Shown here one piece after another: positions 37,011-46,539 of a DNA stretch of 64,000 bases (its first letter is position 1; every line of letters starts with the position of its first letter). The notes beneath the pieces are model-generated. The model worked only from the letters and a program-made list of their open reading frames with translations, had not been told where the DNA came from and ran no database searches. A program made the translations under genes and the position numbers. Source of the DNA: Ignavibacteria bacterium (GTDB taxonomy: Bacteria; Bacteroidota; Ignavibacteria; Tepidaquicellales; Tepidaquicellaceae); NCBI GenBank assembly GCA_028714695.1, contig JAQTLX010000013.1, positions 37,823 through 101,822 of the forward strand, given 5' to 3'.

Positions 37011-37949
37011 ATGAAAATATTGGTGGTGAGATTATCATCCTTCGGTGATATTGTTTTAACCTTCCCGTTCATTAATGAATTAAGAAGATTATACCCGGAT
37101 TCGGAAATAACATTTCTCACCAAGCCTCAGTATGCTGAAGCGGCAGGTCTTCATCCTTATATAAATAAAATCATTACGCTTAATCCTGAAATACGGAAGC
37201 AGATAAAGAATTCGGGATTCGACGTAATATTTGATTTACAAAAAAACCAGAGAACGCTTTTAATGCTTATGTTTTCGGATTCGATGGTTTTCAGAGTGAA
37301 AAAAGACACAATGAAGAAAAGGATTCTCGCCGTTTTTAAGATTAATTTATTAAGGTCGGCTCCTCCCGTTTATAAAAGATACCTGCTGGCTTTGAAGAGA
37401 TTTAAAAATGATGCAAGCGGGGAATATACCGTGACAACAGACTTGAAGTGTGATGAATATACGGGTGAAAAAGTTTATATGGTAGTTTCGCCGTCATCTA
37501 AGCATTTTACAAAAAGATATCCGAAAGAAAAGTTCCTTGAAATTCTTCAGGGTATCAACAAAACAATTATACTTACGGGAGACAATAACGAAACAGACAG
37601 AGATGTCTGCGGTTACCTTGAAAGCAAACTCTCAAACACAATGAACATGTGCGGAAAATCATCATTCGGTAAACTTGCCGGTTTGATAAAGAATTCGCAA
37701 ATGGTGGTATGCAATGACAGCGGGGTCCTGCATCTGGCAGAAGCGCTTGGAAAGAAAACAATAGTGTTTTTTGGAAGTACCGTAAAGGAGTTCGGATTTT
37801 ATCCGCAGTTGAAATCAACGGTAATATACGAGAACAAAGGATTGAAATGCAGGCCCTGCACGCATATAGGAAGGCAGGATTGTCCGAAAGGGCATTTCAA
37901 ATGCATGATTGACATAGATACTAAAGGAATAAAAAATTTATTGAATTAA
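37011..37949 (+). CDS. Glycosyltransferase family 9 (heptosyltransferase-like)
   Basis: A 312-residue GT-B enzyme of the heptosyltransferase family used in LPS core assembly at the cytoplasmic face of the inner membrane. Seen: MKILVVRLSSFGDIVLTFPF at the N-terminus, KYLYPDSEITFLTKP-like middle (RLYPDSEITF), and the donor-site region VVCNDSGVLHLAEALGKKTIVFFGST followed by CRPCTHIGRQDCPKGHFKC. The frame can be opened 4 codons earlier from a TTG, but ATG 37011 gives the canonical start. The C-terminal cysteines are common in the family. Acceptor unknown. Confidence 0.9.
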   Translation: MKILVVRLSSFGDIVLTFPFINELRRLYPDSEITFLTKPQYAEAAGLHPYINKIITLNPEIRKQIKNSGFDVIFDLQKNQRTLLMLMFSDSMVFRVKKDTMKKRILAVFKINLLRSAPPVYKRYLLALKRFKNDASGEYTVTTDLKCDEYTGEKVYMVVSPSSKHFTKRYPKEKFLEILQGINKTIILTGDNNETDRDVCGYLESKLSNTMNMCGKSSFGKLAGLIKNSQMVVCNDSGVLHLAEALGKKTIVFFGSTVKEFGFYPQLKSTVIYENKGLKCRPCTHIGRQDCPKGHFKCMIDIDTKGIKNLLN

Positions 37950-37962
37950 AGTAAAAAACAGA

Positions 37963-39135
37963 ATGAAAATATTTTTAAAGAAAAACGAAGAGAGAAGGAT
38001 AAACATCGGTCATCAGTGGATTTTTTCAAATGAGATAGAAAAAATTGAAGGAGAAATAATTGACGGCGGAGTTGCCGAAATATATTCAAACAGAGGCAGT
38101 TATCTGGGACAGGGTTTATACAACAAACATTCTCTGATAGCAATGAGATTTCTCACATCTACAGACGAGGCGATTGACAAGGAATTTTTCAGGAAAAGAA
38201 TAAAGACTGCAGAGCAGAGAAGAATGAAAGTTCATCCGGACAGGAAATCATTTCGTTTATGCAACAGTGAATCGGATTTTCTTCCGGGACTAATAATCGA
38301 TAAATTCGACGATATTTTTTCTCTGCAGATATTTTCGAAGGGTGTGGAAGTTTTCAAACAGGATATATGCGATATACTTGCTGAAGATTTCGGCGCAGCA
38401 TTCATCGCGGAAAAGAACGACAGCGAACTGAGGACTCTGGAAGGTCTTGAAAAGAAAGAAGGGATATTGCTTGGCAGCGAGGAAAATGGAATCAGACAGA
38501 CAGAAATTGACGGTATCAAATATAATTTAAATCTTCTCAAGGGACAGAAAACCGGATTTTATCTGGACCAGGCATTTAACAGATTGAAAATACGGGGTTA
38601 TGTATCTGAGAATTCAAGTGTGCTTGATTTATTCTGCAACGAGGGAGGTTTTGCAATGAATGCCGCTTTTGCCGGATGCAAGAAAATTACCGGCGTTGAT
38701 TCATCCGGGCATTCAATTGAAACTGCTAAAAAGAATTCTTCCGACAACGGATTTGATTTTATAAAATACGAATGCAGAGATATATTCGAATATTTCGATG
38801 AACAGTTCCAGTCGAAGGAAAAATACAATCTGATAGTCCTCGACCCGCCTTCATTCACGAAATCAAGGAAGAATATTCCGACGGCGGTTAAAGGATACAC
38901 TGAACTGAATTACAAGGCGATGAGGCTGCTGCACAAGAATTCGTTTTTGTTCACCTACAGTTGCTCGCACCACATAACCGAAAAACAATTTGAAGAGATT
39001 CTGGTTAAATCGGCAGAAACAGCAGGACGAAAAATACAAATAATCGATTTTGCAAACTGCACCTACGATCATCCCGTTCTTCCACAGATGCCGGAAACGA
39101 AATATCTAAAAGGATATATATTATATATAAACTAA
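37963..39135 (+). CDS. Class I rRNA methyltransferase, RlmI-like
   Basis: A 390-residue SAM-dependent enzyme with an N-terminal PUA domain (about 1-80; LKKNEERRINIGHQWIFSNEI, RGSYLGQGLYN), a linker domain and a Rossmann methyltransferase domain from about 205. SAM-binding motif VLDLFCNEGGFAMNAA, then VDSSGHSIETAKKN, and the catalytic LDPPSFTKSR. These fit the RlmI/RlmK family that makes 5-methylcytosine in 23S rRNA. The exact target base is inferred from family only. SYSCSHH near the end is the conserved C-terminal cysteine region. Confidence 0.9.
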   Translation: MKIFLKKNEERRINIGHQWIFSNEIEKIEGEIIDGGVAEIYSNRGSYLGQGLYNKHSLIAMRFLTSTDEAIDKEFFRKRIKTAEQRRMKVHPDRKSFRLCNSESDFLPGLIIDKFDDIFSLQIFSKGVEVFKQDICDILAEDFGAAFIAEKNDSELRTLEGLEKKEGILLGSEENGIRQTEIDGIKYNLNLLKGQKTGFYLDQAFNRLKIRGYVSENSSVLDLFCNEGGFAMNAAFAGCKKITGVDSSGHSIETAKKNSSDNGFDFIKYECRDIFEYFDEQFQSKEKYNLIVLDPPSFTKSRKNIPTAVKGYTELNYKAMRLLHKNSFLFTYSCSHHITEKQFEEILVKSAETAGRKIQIIDFANCTYDHPVLPQMPETKYLKGYILYIN

Positions 39136-39145
39136 TGAATTTTCT

Positions 39146-42055
39146 ATGAAACTGTTAAATTTAATCTTACTATTTATACTAATGATTGTACTTACAAATA
39201 TATCGGAAGCACAGAAAAAATACAGTTATCAGACGTTTAAGAACGATCCTCTCGGAACGAGAATTTACAAACTCGACAACGGACTGACGGTTTATCTTTC
39301 CATAAACAAACAGGAGCCGAGGATTGCAACACGCATTGCAGTTAAAGCGGGGAGCAAGAACGATCCGGGCGATGCAACAGGGCTTGCTCATTATCTTGAA
39401 CACATGCTATTCAAGGGGACGGATAAATTCGGTACGAAAGATTTTGAGATTGAAGGAAAACTGATAAATGAAATAATCGATTTATATGAGCAGCACAGGG
39501 CTGCAACGGACCCTGACGTGAGAAAAGCGATTTACAAAAAAATAGATTCGGTCTCATATCTTGCATCCGGTTATGCGATACCAAATGAATACGATAAGAT
39601 GCTCTCGTCAATCGGCGCTACCGGGACGAATGCTTACACATCCGTAGAACAGACTGTTTACGTGAATGAAATTCCTTCAAATCAAATTTCAAAATGGATA
39701 GAAATTGAGGCAGAAAGATTCCGCCAGCCGATAATGAGATTGTTCCATACGGAACTTGAAGTTGTGTATGAGGAGAAGAACCGCTCGATGGACAACGGAT
39801 TTTCAAAGGCATACGAAAGTTTATACGCCGAATTGTTTCAGAAGCATTCATACGGAACGCAGACGACGATAGGAACCGTTGAGCATTTGAAAAATCCGTC
39901 ATTAAAAAAAGTAATCGATTATTTCGGGACATATTACGTGCCGAATAATATGGCGATAATAATGGCAGGTGATTTCGACCCTGACCTGACAATAAAATTA
40001 ATTGACGAAGGATTCGGAAAACTTCCTTATAAGGAAGTGCCTAAATTCGTTCCGCCTGCAGAGGACAAAATAAGTTCGCCGATTGAAAGAACGGTTTATT
40101 CGCCGGAAGCGGAAAATCTGTTTATAGGATACAGACTTAACGGTTCGGCATCGGATGAAACGGATTTAATGAACATGATGACTGCGGTTCTTTATAACGG
40201 TTCTGCGGGTTTGATTGATTTAAACATAATGAGACAGCAGAAAGCATTGAATGCATCTTCGAGTGTAAGTGAAATGAAAGATTATTCTACATTCGTGCTA
40301 TCTGGAAGCCCGAGAGAAGGGCAGTCGCTTGAAGAGTTGAAGGATTTATTGTTGTCTCAGATAGAACTTGTAAAGAAGGGTGATTTCCCTGACTGGTATC
40401 CGGAAGCGGTAACGAACAATTATAGGTCAACACTTACGAGAATTTATCAGAACAATTCATCGCGCGTATCGGCATACGTAAAATCGTTCACGACTGAGAT
40501 TCCGTGGGATAAATATCTCGGTAATGCGGACAGATATTCGAAGATAACAAAAGCCGATATAGTGAATTTTGCGAATAAAAATTTCGGAAATAATTATGTT
40601 GTGGTTTACAAAAAAACAGGCGAAGACAAAAATGTTCAAAAGATTGTTAAGCCTGAAATAACGCCGGTTAAAGTTAATCGTGACAGTGAATCAAAATTCC
40701 TGACAAATGTATTAAGCGAATCGGTTTCAGACGTACAGCCGAAATTCATAGATTATAAAAAAGAGATTAGCGAATCGATTGTTAAGCCGGGCATAAATTT
40801 ATACTCGTTAGAGAATTCCGAAAATAATCTGTTCGAATTGTCATTCATTTATGAATTCGGTAACAATGCAGATAAGAGCATGTCAACTGCGCTTAGTTAT
40901 CTGAAACTTATCGGAACAAGCACAAAGACATCGGCGGAAATCAGCCAGGAGTTTTTCAAACTCGGCTGCACTTACAATGTATCACAAAACGGCGACAGGA
41001 CAGTTATTTCCCTGTCAGGGCTGAATGATTTCTTCCGGCCTGCATTGAAATTATTGCTGGAACTGATTTATCAGTCAAGCCCTGACGAGCAGGCATACAA
41101 GAATCTTGTCAATGATATTTTAAAGAGCAGAGCGAATTCCAAATTATCAAAAAACGTCATACTCCGCCAGGCGCTAATGAACTACGGCACATACGGACCA
41201 AGTTCGCCGTTTACAAACATACTCAGTGAAAGTGAACTAAAAGGAATGAATCCTAAAACACTGACGGATTTGATACACTCACTTGTCAGTTATCAGCATA
41301 CAATAACTTATTACGGACCTTTTGAAAAAGCGCAGATAGAAAAAGAACTATATCCTTATTACAGAACGAAGGACATGCCAAGGGAAGTACCTCCGAATAA
41401 AAAATACGAAGAACTGCCGACAAATGAGAACAAGATTTATTTTGTCGATTACAACATGAAGCAGGTTGAAATCATGTTTATCAACAGGAGCGGGATGTTC
41501 TCATTACAGAATATACCTATTATCAAATTATACAACGAATATTTCGGCAGCGGTATGTCGTCGATTGTATTTCAGGACCTGCGCGAAGCGAAGGCGCTTG
41601 CATATTCTGTAAACTCAAATTACGGAATACCCGACAGGGCGGACAAGTATCATTATCTGGTTTCTTACATAGGAACGCAGTCGGATAAACTCGGCGAGGC
41701 AATGAATGGATTCAGCGAACTATTGAATAATATTCCCTCATCCGAGATTACATTTAATTCCGCTAAAGACGGCGTTTTAAAAAATATTCAGACTGAAAGA
41801 ATCACGAGGAATGACATTATAAGATCGTTTTTATCGAATAAAAAATTAGGAATCGATTATGACCTGAGAAAAGACATATATAATAATGTAATGAATTATA
41901 CTCTCGATGATGTAAAGAAATTCAACGAAAATTATGTAAAAGGAAAACCTTACACATATTTGCTGATAGGGGACAAGAAGAAAATAGATTTCGAACTGCT
42001 GGGAAAATACGGAAAAGTAGAAACATTGACATTAGAACAAATCTTCGGATACTAA
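39146..42055 (+). CDS. M16 family zinc metallopeptidase, exported
   Basis: A 969-residue protease with a signal peptide (1-22). The inverted zinc motif HYLEH is at residues 82-86, with Glu85 as the catalytic residue, and the third ligand is expected in the VYEEKNRSMD stretch. Two M16 half-domain pairs follow: N-terminal 35-480 and C-terminal 530-960. The second half lacks the HxxEH motif, as usual, and has the SGMSSIVFQDLREAKALAYSV region with the R/Y pair that clamps substrate. It probably degrades peptides in the periplasm or at the surface. It follows the RlmI-like gene by 10 bases. Confidence 0.93.
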   Translation: MKLLNLILLFILMIVLTNISEAQKKYSYQTFKNDPLGTRIYKLDNGLTVYLSINKQEPRIATRIAVKAGSKNDPGDATGLAHYLEHMLFKGTDKFGTKDFEIEGKLINEIIDLYEQHRAATDPDVRKAIYKKIDSVSYLASGYAIPNEYDKMLSSIGATGTNAYTSVEQTVYVNEIPSNQISKWIEIEAERFRQPIMRLFHTELEVVYEEKNRSMDNGFSKAYESLYAELFQKHSYGTQTTIGTVEHLKNPSLKKVIDYFGTYYVPNNMAIIMAGDFDPDLTIKLIDEGFGKLPYKEVPKFVPPAEDKISSPIERTVYSPEAENLFIGYRLNGSASDETDLMNMMTAVLYNGSAGLIDLNIMRQQKALNASSSVSEMKDYSTFVLSGSPREGQSLEELKDLLLSQIELVKKGDFPDWYPEAVTNNYRSTLTRIYQNNSSRVSAYVKSFTTEIPWDKYLGNADRYSKITKADIVNFANKNFGNNYVVVYKKTGEDKNVQKIVKPEITPVKVNRDSESKFLTNVLSESVSDVQPKFIDYKKEISESIVKPGINLYSLENSENNLFELSFIYEFGNNADKSMSTALSYLKLIGTSTKTSAEISQEFFKLGCTYNVSQNGDRTVISLSGLNDFFRPALKLLLELIYQSSPDEQAYKNLVNDILKSRANSKLSKNVILRQALMNYGTYGPSSPFTNILSESELKGMNPKTLTDLIHSLVSYQHTITYYGPFEKAQIEKELYPYYRTKDMPREVPPNKKYEELPTNENKIYFVDYNMKQVEIMFINRSGMFSLQNIPIIKLYNEYFGSGMSSIVFQDLREAKALAYSVNSNYGIPDRADKYHYLVSYIGTQSDKLGEAMNGFSELLNNIPSSEITFNSAKDGVLKNIQTERITRNDIIRSFLSNKKLGIDYDLRKDIYNNVMNYTLDDVKKFNENYVKGKPYTYLLIGDKKKIDFELLGKYGKVETLTLEQIFGY

Positions 42056-42056
42056 A

Positions 42057-42284
42057 ATGGCATTCATAGAAAAAATATATGATTTATGCGTTAAAATGCT
42101 GCAGTCAATTGCGGAAATTACAGGTACGTCTTACAAGTTTGTAAACGTAATGATATTCTGCGTGATTGGACCGATTGTGTTTTTTATATTGTTATTCCGG
42201 ATTCACGGATTGAAGAAGGAGCATTTGAAATACAAAGGTCTGTATGAAAGATTCGTAAGCAGAGATATTAACAATAAAGAGTAG
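42057..42284 (+). CDS. Small single-pass membrane protein
   Basis: A 75-residue protein starting 1 base after the M16 protease stop. One transmembrane helix (about residues 32-48, MIFCVIGPIVFFILLF) between a short N-terminal amphipathic helix and a basic, charged C-terminus (RIHGLKKEHLKYKGLYERF). I recognise no family. The tight spacing to the protease suggests translational coupling and co-function. Confidence 0.65.
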   Translation: MAFIEKIYDLCVKMLQSIAEITGTSYKFVNVMIFCVIGPIVFFILLFRIHGLKKEHLKYKGLYERFVSRDINNKE

Positions 42285-42289
42285 AAGAA

Positions 42290-42318
42290 AGCCTGCAGTG
42301 ACTAACTCACTGCAGGCT
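42290..42318. terminator. Strong hairpin between convergent genes
   Basis: A perfect 12-bp stem AGCCTGCAGTGA (42290-42301) with TCACTGCAGGCT (42307-42318), loop of five. No long T tract on either strand, so it may stop both transcripts weakly or protect 3' ends. Confidence 0.7.
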
Positions 42319-42324
42319 ATAAAA

Positions 42325-42861
42325 TCAATAATTCTTGTTATACACTTCGAAATAGGATTGTGTATGCCAGCAGGCGGGGCATGCTTTTGGCGGTTCGCTG
42401 CCTATATGAATATGACCGCAGTTTCTGCAAATCCACATTGTTCCTTCACCGCGTTTAAATACCTTTGATTCCTTTATATTCTTCAGAAGTTCTTTATAGC
42501 GTTCTTCGTGATGCTTTTCGATTTCGGCTACTCTTTCAAAAAGTCTGGCGATAGCATCGAAGCCTTCTTCGCGGGCGGTCTCGGCGAATGACGGATACAT
42601 TTCTGTCCATTCGTAATGTTCACCGGCGGCTGCGGCTTCAAGATTCTGCATGGTTGTTCCAAGTTCATCGAGTTGTTTGAACCACATCTTAGCATGTTCT
42701 CTTTCGTTATTAGCAGTTTCTTCGAAGAATCCCGCAATTTGTTCGTAACCTTCTTTGCGTGCGACTGAAGCGTAATATGTATATTTATTTCTTGCCTGTG
42801 ATTCTCCGGCGAAGGCTGAGAGCAGGTTCTGTTCGGTTTTAGTTCCTTTGAGTTCTTTCAT
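42325..42861 (-). CDS. rbr: Rubrerythrin
   Basis: A 178-residue cytoplasmic peroxide-reducing diiron protein. The ferritin-like four-helix domain carries the metal ligands: [29 protein letters not shown], and the second pair [23 protein letters not shown]. The C-terminal rubredoxin-like Fe centre is [11 protein letters not shown] followed by [16 protein letters not shown] (two CxxC). Domain order and length are those of classical rubrerythrin. It indicates an anaerobe or facultative organism that meets oxygen. Monocistronic. Confidence 0.97.
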   Translation of the reverse strand: MKELKGTKTEQNLLSAFAGESQARNKYTYYASVARKEGYEQIAGFFEETANNEREHAKMWFKQLDELGTTMQNLEAAAAGEHYEWTEMYPSFAETAREEGFDAIARLFERVAEIEKHHEERYKELLKNIKESKVFKRGEGTMWICRNCGHIHIGSEPPKACPACWHTQSYFEVYNKNY

Positions 42862-43075
42862 AAATGGGTGATTTAATTTTTTATAAACATAAAAACAATA
42901 AAGAACAATTTAAACTCAATTCTAAATGAAATTTAAAAAATCGGTAATAAATCAATCAATAAGTTTCGAGTAACAAATCCATTTCCGGGAAATGTCCGGA
43001 ACGATAAATCGCCTGTTTTAAGATATGTTATTTACATAAAATTATTTGTATTTTTAATAAAAACAAACATATTAT

Positions 43076-43480
43076 ATGAAGATACTCTACATCATTTTTT
43101 CCCTGGCTTTAGTAATCTCTATTTATTCGTGCAGTGACAATAGTTCATCGAATACGGAAACAAAGGACAGTTACTCGGCAATAACCTTTAACGACACAAC
43201 AACTATTTCGTTCGAAATAGTCGGATTAAAGATTAATGATACGCGTTCAAAGAGCGTAAATTATGCGTCTTCAAGTCATATCACGCGTATGAACTTTAGT
43301 TCGGTTTCAAGCGGCAGTGTAACAGTGAATGTATATCAGGACACGATATTGCGTTCTACAATGACGCTGAATTCAGTGAAAGATACAGTCGCTACATTTT
43401 ATGGTAGACCGACAAAGATAGATTTTGTGCCGACCAACTTCACGGGCAAAGGAACAATTGAAGTAAGAGGAACAAACTAG
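43076..43480 (+). CDS. Predicted lipoprotein of unknown function
   Basis: A 134-residue protein with a signal peptide and lipobox IYSC (Cys19), followed by a serine/threonine-rich linker (SDNSSSNTETKDS) and a small beta-rich domain with regularly spaced threonines. No family recognised. Isolated between rubrerythrin and the pst operon and closed by its own terminator, so it is probably a real single-gene transcript. Confidence 0.65.
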   Translation: MKILYIIFSLALVISIYSCSDNSSSNTETKDSYSAITFNDTTTISFEIVGLKINDTRSKSVNYASSSHITRMNFSSVSSGSVTVNVYQDTILRSTMTLNSVKDTVATFYGRPTKIDFVPTNFTGKGTIEVRGTN

Positions 43481-43513
43481 ATATTCTCCAAATTCCGGAA
43501 CAGAAAAGTTTAG

Positions 43514-43541
43514 AGTCCGCCTATAAAGGCGGACTTTTTTT
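43514..43541 (+). terminator. Rho-independent terminator
   Basis: AGTCCGCC (43514-43521), loop TATAAA, GGCGGACT (43528-43535), then seven T. Ends the lipoprotein gene. Confidence 0.92.
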
Positions 43542-43752
43542 ATACAGATGCGTATTGATAATCAAAAATTAAAAATCAAATCCCGGTTCTGCCTTCATTA
43601 TTCGGCTAAAAGTATTCTATTCTCTTATGCATATATATTTCACATTTGTTTCGCAACATTTGATTTTTCATAGGTATATCTGATTTTTTATTTTTGATAT
43701 TTAATTTATTTGTTCGGATATGGATCGTTCATTGTGATAAACTCATTTCGAT

Positions 43753-43798
43753 TTAACAATTTCTTAACGTTGCGTATTGTATTATTTACTTATTTTTG
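43753..43798 (+). promoter_or_regulatory. Candidate Pho-type box and promoter of the pst operon
   Basis: TTAACA (43753-43758) and TTAACG (43764-43769) are direct repeats on an 11-base period, the layout of PhoB/PhoP boxes. They are followed by TTG (43770-43772), 18 bases, and TATTTTTG (43791-43798), a good TAnnTTTG -7 element. Position directly before pstC fits phosphate-starvation control. Inference from pattern only. Confidence 0.45.
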
Positions 43799-44757
43799 AG
43801 AATACATTTACAATTATCGAAACGGAAAAGAAAATAATCAGGAGCAGTAAAAAATTTTCGGATATAGTGTTCGAAAATCTGACATTATTGTTTGCAATAA
43901 CAATAATTGTCATTGTAGTATTTATTTGTTTTGAGATGTTCAAGGATTCCGCGATATCGAGAGAGAAATTCGGTTTCGGATTTATTACTTCGGAGAAATG
44001 GGATTCCGTAAAAAGTGATTACGGCGCATTAACGTTCGTTTACGGAACGGTTGTTTCATCAATAATTGCGCTTCTTATTGCGCTGCCTATAAGCATTGGC
44101 GTAGCGGTATTTCTGACGGAACTTGCCAATTCGATTACAAAGACCACAGTAAGTTTTCTTATTGAAATACTTGCGGCGATTCCGAGCATAATTTATGGAT
44201 TTTGGGGAATTTTTGTTCTGGCACCATTTATGAGGACGTCGGTTCAGCCTGCCTTACAATCTACACTTGGATTTATACCATTATTTCAGGGAGCAACGGC
44301 AGGATTCGGGCTGCTCACTGCAGGTATAATTCTTGCGATTATGATAACTCCTATTATTACTTCAATAACGCGGGACGTCTTAAAAGCAATTCCGGTTTCT
44401 CAGCGTGAAGCGGCTTATGCATTGGGTTCTACTAAATGGGAAGCAATAAAGATGGCATTATTGAACGCTAAAAGCGGAATACTCGGGGCAACAATTTTAG
44501 GACTCGGCAGGGCAGTAGGCGAGACAATGGCTGTAACAATGGTAATAGGGAACAAGGCTCAGATTAAGGAATCTTTATTCGAGCCTGCATATTCGATGGC
44601 ATCTGTAATTGCAAATGAATTTGCCGAAGCATCCGGCGGACTTCACGTATCTGCATTAATAGAAGTGGGGTTAATACTTTTCGGAGTTACGTTTATAATA
44701 AATTCACTCGCGAGAATTTTGATATACAGTTTCACAAGAAAGGCACAGGCAAGATGA
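43777..44757 (+). CDS. pstC: Phosphate ABC transporter permease PstC
   Basis: Inner-membrane permease, up to 326 residues, with six helices. Seen: LTFVYGTVVSSIIALLIALPISIGVAVFLTELA, EILAAIPSIIYGFWG, and the EAA loop REAAYALGSTKWEAIKMALLNAKSGILGA with GRAVGETMAV. The frame has no ATG before the first helix. The first common start is TTG 43777, but this lies inside the predicted promoter. ATT 43813 (reading ..IETEKKIIRSS) would give a normal N-terminus, and GTG 43867 is another option. The start is therefore unresolved. Overlaps pstA by 4 bases (ATGA). Confidence 0.92.
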   Translation: MYYLLIFENTFTIIETEKKIIRSSKKFSDIVFENLTLLFAITIIVIVVFICFEMFKDSAISREKFGFGFITSEKWDSVKSDYGALTFVYGTVVSSIIALLIALPISIGVAVFLTELANSITKTTVSFLIEILAAIPSIIYGFWGIFVLAPFMRTSVQPALQSTLGFIPLFQGATAGFGLLTAGIILAIMITPIITSITRDVLKAIPVSQREAAYALGSTKWEAIKMALLNAKSGILGATILGLGRAVGETMAVTMVIGNKAQIKESLFEPAYSMASVIANEFAEASGGLHVSALIEVGLILFGVTFIINSLARILIYSFTRKAQAR

Positions 44758-45623
44758 CGGACTATTACAGCATGATAAAGAATAATTCGGGAAGAAGAAA
44801 AATAAAGAGCAGAATAATGCTTACTCTTTGTGTTACTGCAGCGATGCTTGCAATACTTCCGCTCGTTTATATTTTCTTTTATACTACGATACAGGGCGCA
44901 TCTTCTTTGAATCTTGAATTTTTTACCGAACTTCCGAAACCTGTCGGAGAAACAGGCGGAGGAATGGCAAATGCGATAGTCGGAACTCTTACGCTTGTAG
45001 GGCTAGGTTCTTTGTTCGGCATACCCGTTGGTATAATGGCGGGAATATACGTAACAGAGTATTCTAAAAGTTTATTTGCGAACATAATTAAGTTTGTTAC
45101 TGATGTCTTAAGCGGAATACCGTCAATTATTATAGGAATATTTGCATACGGAGTTATAGTAATACCTATGCAGAGGTTTTCGGCATATGCGGGCGGGTTT
45201 GCATTGGGTTTACTGATGATACCGACTGTAACAAGAATTACCGAAGAAATGCTGAAACTTGTTCCTCACACAATTCGGGAAGCGGCGCTGGCGCTGGGCA
45301 TACCGAGATGGAAGACAACTATAATGATTGTTTTGAGAACTGCTTCAAGCGGAATTATAACCGGAATACTGCTTGCGATTGCGAGAGCAGCAGGTGAAAC
45401 GGCACCTTTATTATTCACATCATTCGGTAATAGTTTCTGGTCATCTTCGCTTGACGGTCCGATAGCATCGATACCGGTTCAGATTTTCAATTACGCGATA
45501 TCGCCTTATGACGAATGGCACAGAAAGGCATGGGCAGGAGCATTTGTGCTTATTGCGCTGGTTTTCATTGTCAGTCTTATAGTTCGTCTGGCCACACGAA
45601 ATAAATTTTCACAAAGCGCATGA
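44754..45623 (+). CDS. pstA: Phosphate ABC transporter permease PstA
   Basis: Second permease of the phosphate importer, 289 residues, six helices. Typical pieces: GGMANAIVGTLTLVGLGSLFGIPVGIMAGIYVTEY, DVLSGIPSIIIGIFAYG, TIREAALALGIPRWKTTIMIVLRTASSGIITG and RAAGETAPLLFTSFG. It overlaps pstC (ATGA, 4 bases) and pstB (ATGA), showing a coupled operon. Pairs with PstC to form the channel. Confidence 0.96.
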   Translation: MTDYYSMIKNNSGRRKIKSRIMLTLCVTAAMLAILPLVYIFFYTTIQGASSLNLEFFTELPKPVGETGGGMANAIVGTLTLVGLGSLFGIPVGIMAGIYVTEYSKSLFANIIKFVTDVLSGIPSIIIGIFAYGVIVIPMQRFSAYAGGFALGLLMIPTVTRITEEMLKLVPHTIREAALALGIPRWKTTIMIVLRTASSGIITGILLAIARAAGETAPLLFTSFGNSFWSSSLDGPIASIPVQIFNYAISPYDEWHRKAWAGAFVLIALVFIVSLIVRLATRNKFSQSA

Positions 45624-46471
45624 GCGAATTAATATTGGATAATATAGACAACAATTATGTTTCGGTTATTCCTGCGGCCGAGCATTCAACTGCAGCGGTG
45701 GAAGAATCGCATGAACATTTAAAATATACGGTAGAAACCGAAAATCTGGCAGTATCGTTTTTCGGCAGGGAAGCGATTTCCGATATTAACATCAAATACC
45801 GTTCAAATACTATAACGGCAATTATAGGACCTTCAGGATGCGGTAAATCGACTTTTCTAAGGGCATTGAATTTCATGCACGACCTGACTCCGGGAGCAAT
45901 TGTTTCAGGAACAATTAAGATACACGGAAAAGACATTTCGGAATATGATATGACTGATGTAAGGAGAAGGGTCGGAATGGTTTTTCAAAAACCCAATCCT
46001 TTTCCTACGATGTCGATATATGAAAACGTTGTTGCAGGACTTACATTACACAAAAGGCATAAGAAATCACATCTTGATGAAACTGTCGAAAAATCATTAA
46101 TGCTTGCCGGATTATGGGAAGAAACCAAAGACAGGCTGAAAGTATCTGCCATGGCTTTATCTGGCGGACAGCAGCAGAGGCTTTGTATCGCGAGAACTCT
46201 GGCGATTAATCCGGAAATAATACTGTTTGACGAACCCACCTCGGCACTTGACCCGATGTCAACGGCTAAAATCGAAGAAACGCTGCACATACTGAAAAAA
46301 GATTATACAATCGTAATAGTCACGCATAATATGCAGCAGGCGTCGAGAGTAAGCGATTACACATCGTTTTTCTTTCTTGGAAAACTTATCGAGCATTCCA
46401 AGACAAGAACCATTTTCACCTCGCCAAAACAAAAGTTAACCGAAGAATACGTTATTGGGAAATTCGGTTAA
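45620..46471 (+). CDS. pstB: Phosphate ABC transporter ATPase PstB
   Basis: ATP-binding subunit of 283 residues. Walker A GPSGCGKST, Q-loop VGMVFQKPNPFPTMSIYENV, signature LSGGQQQR, Walker B IILFDEPTSALDP and the H-loop histidine in VTHNMQQA are all intact. The SIYENV and FPTMS pattern is specific to PstB. About 35 residues precede the usual start (VIPAAEHSTAAVEESHEH), an N-terminal extension of unknown role. No phoU follows, so signalling to a PhoR-type kinase is not visible here. Confidence 0.97.
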   Translation: MSELILDNIDNNYVSVIPAAEHSTAAVEESHEHLKYTVETENLAVSFFGREAISDINIKYRSNTITAIIGPSGCGKSTFLRALNFMHDLTPGAIVSGTIKIHGKDISEYDMTDVRRRVGMVFQKPNPFPTMSIYENVVAGLTLHKRHKKSHLDETVEKSLMLAGLWEETKDRLKVSAMALSGGQQQRLCIARTLAINPEIILFDEPTSALDPMSTAKIEETLHILKKDYTIVIVTHNMQQASRVSDYTSFFFLGKLIEHSKTRTIFTSPKQKLTEEYVIGKFG

Positions 46472-46539
46472 TTTTTATAATAAAAACATAGAATTTTAAT
46501 CCTAAATTTGATATTTTAATAGTTATTATAATAAAATAA

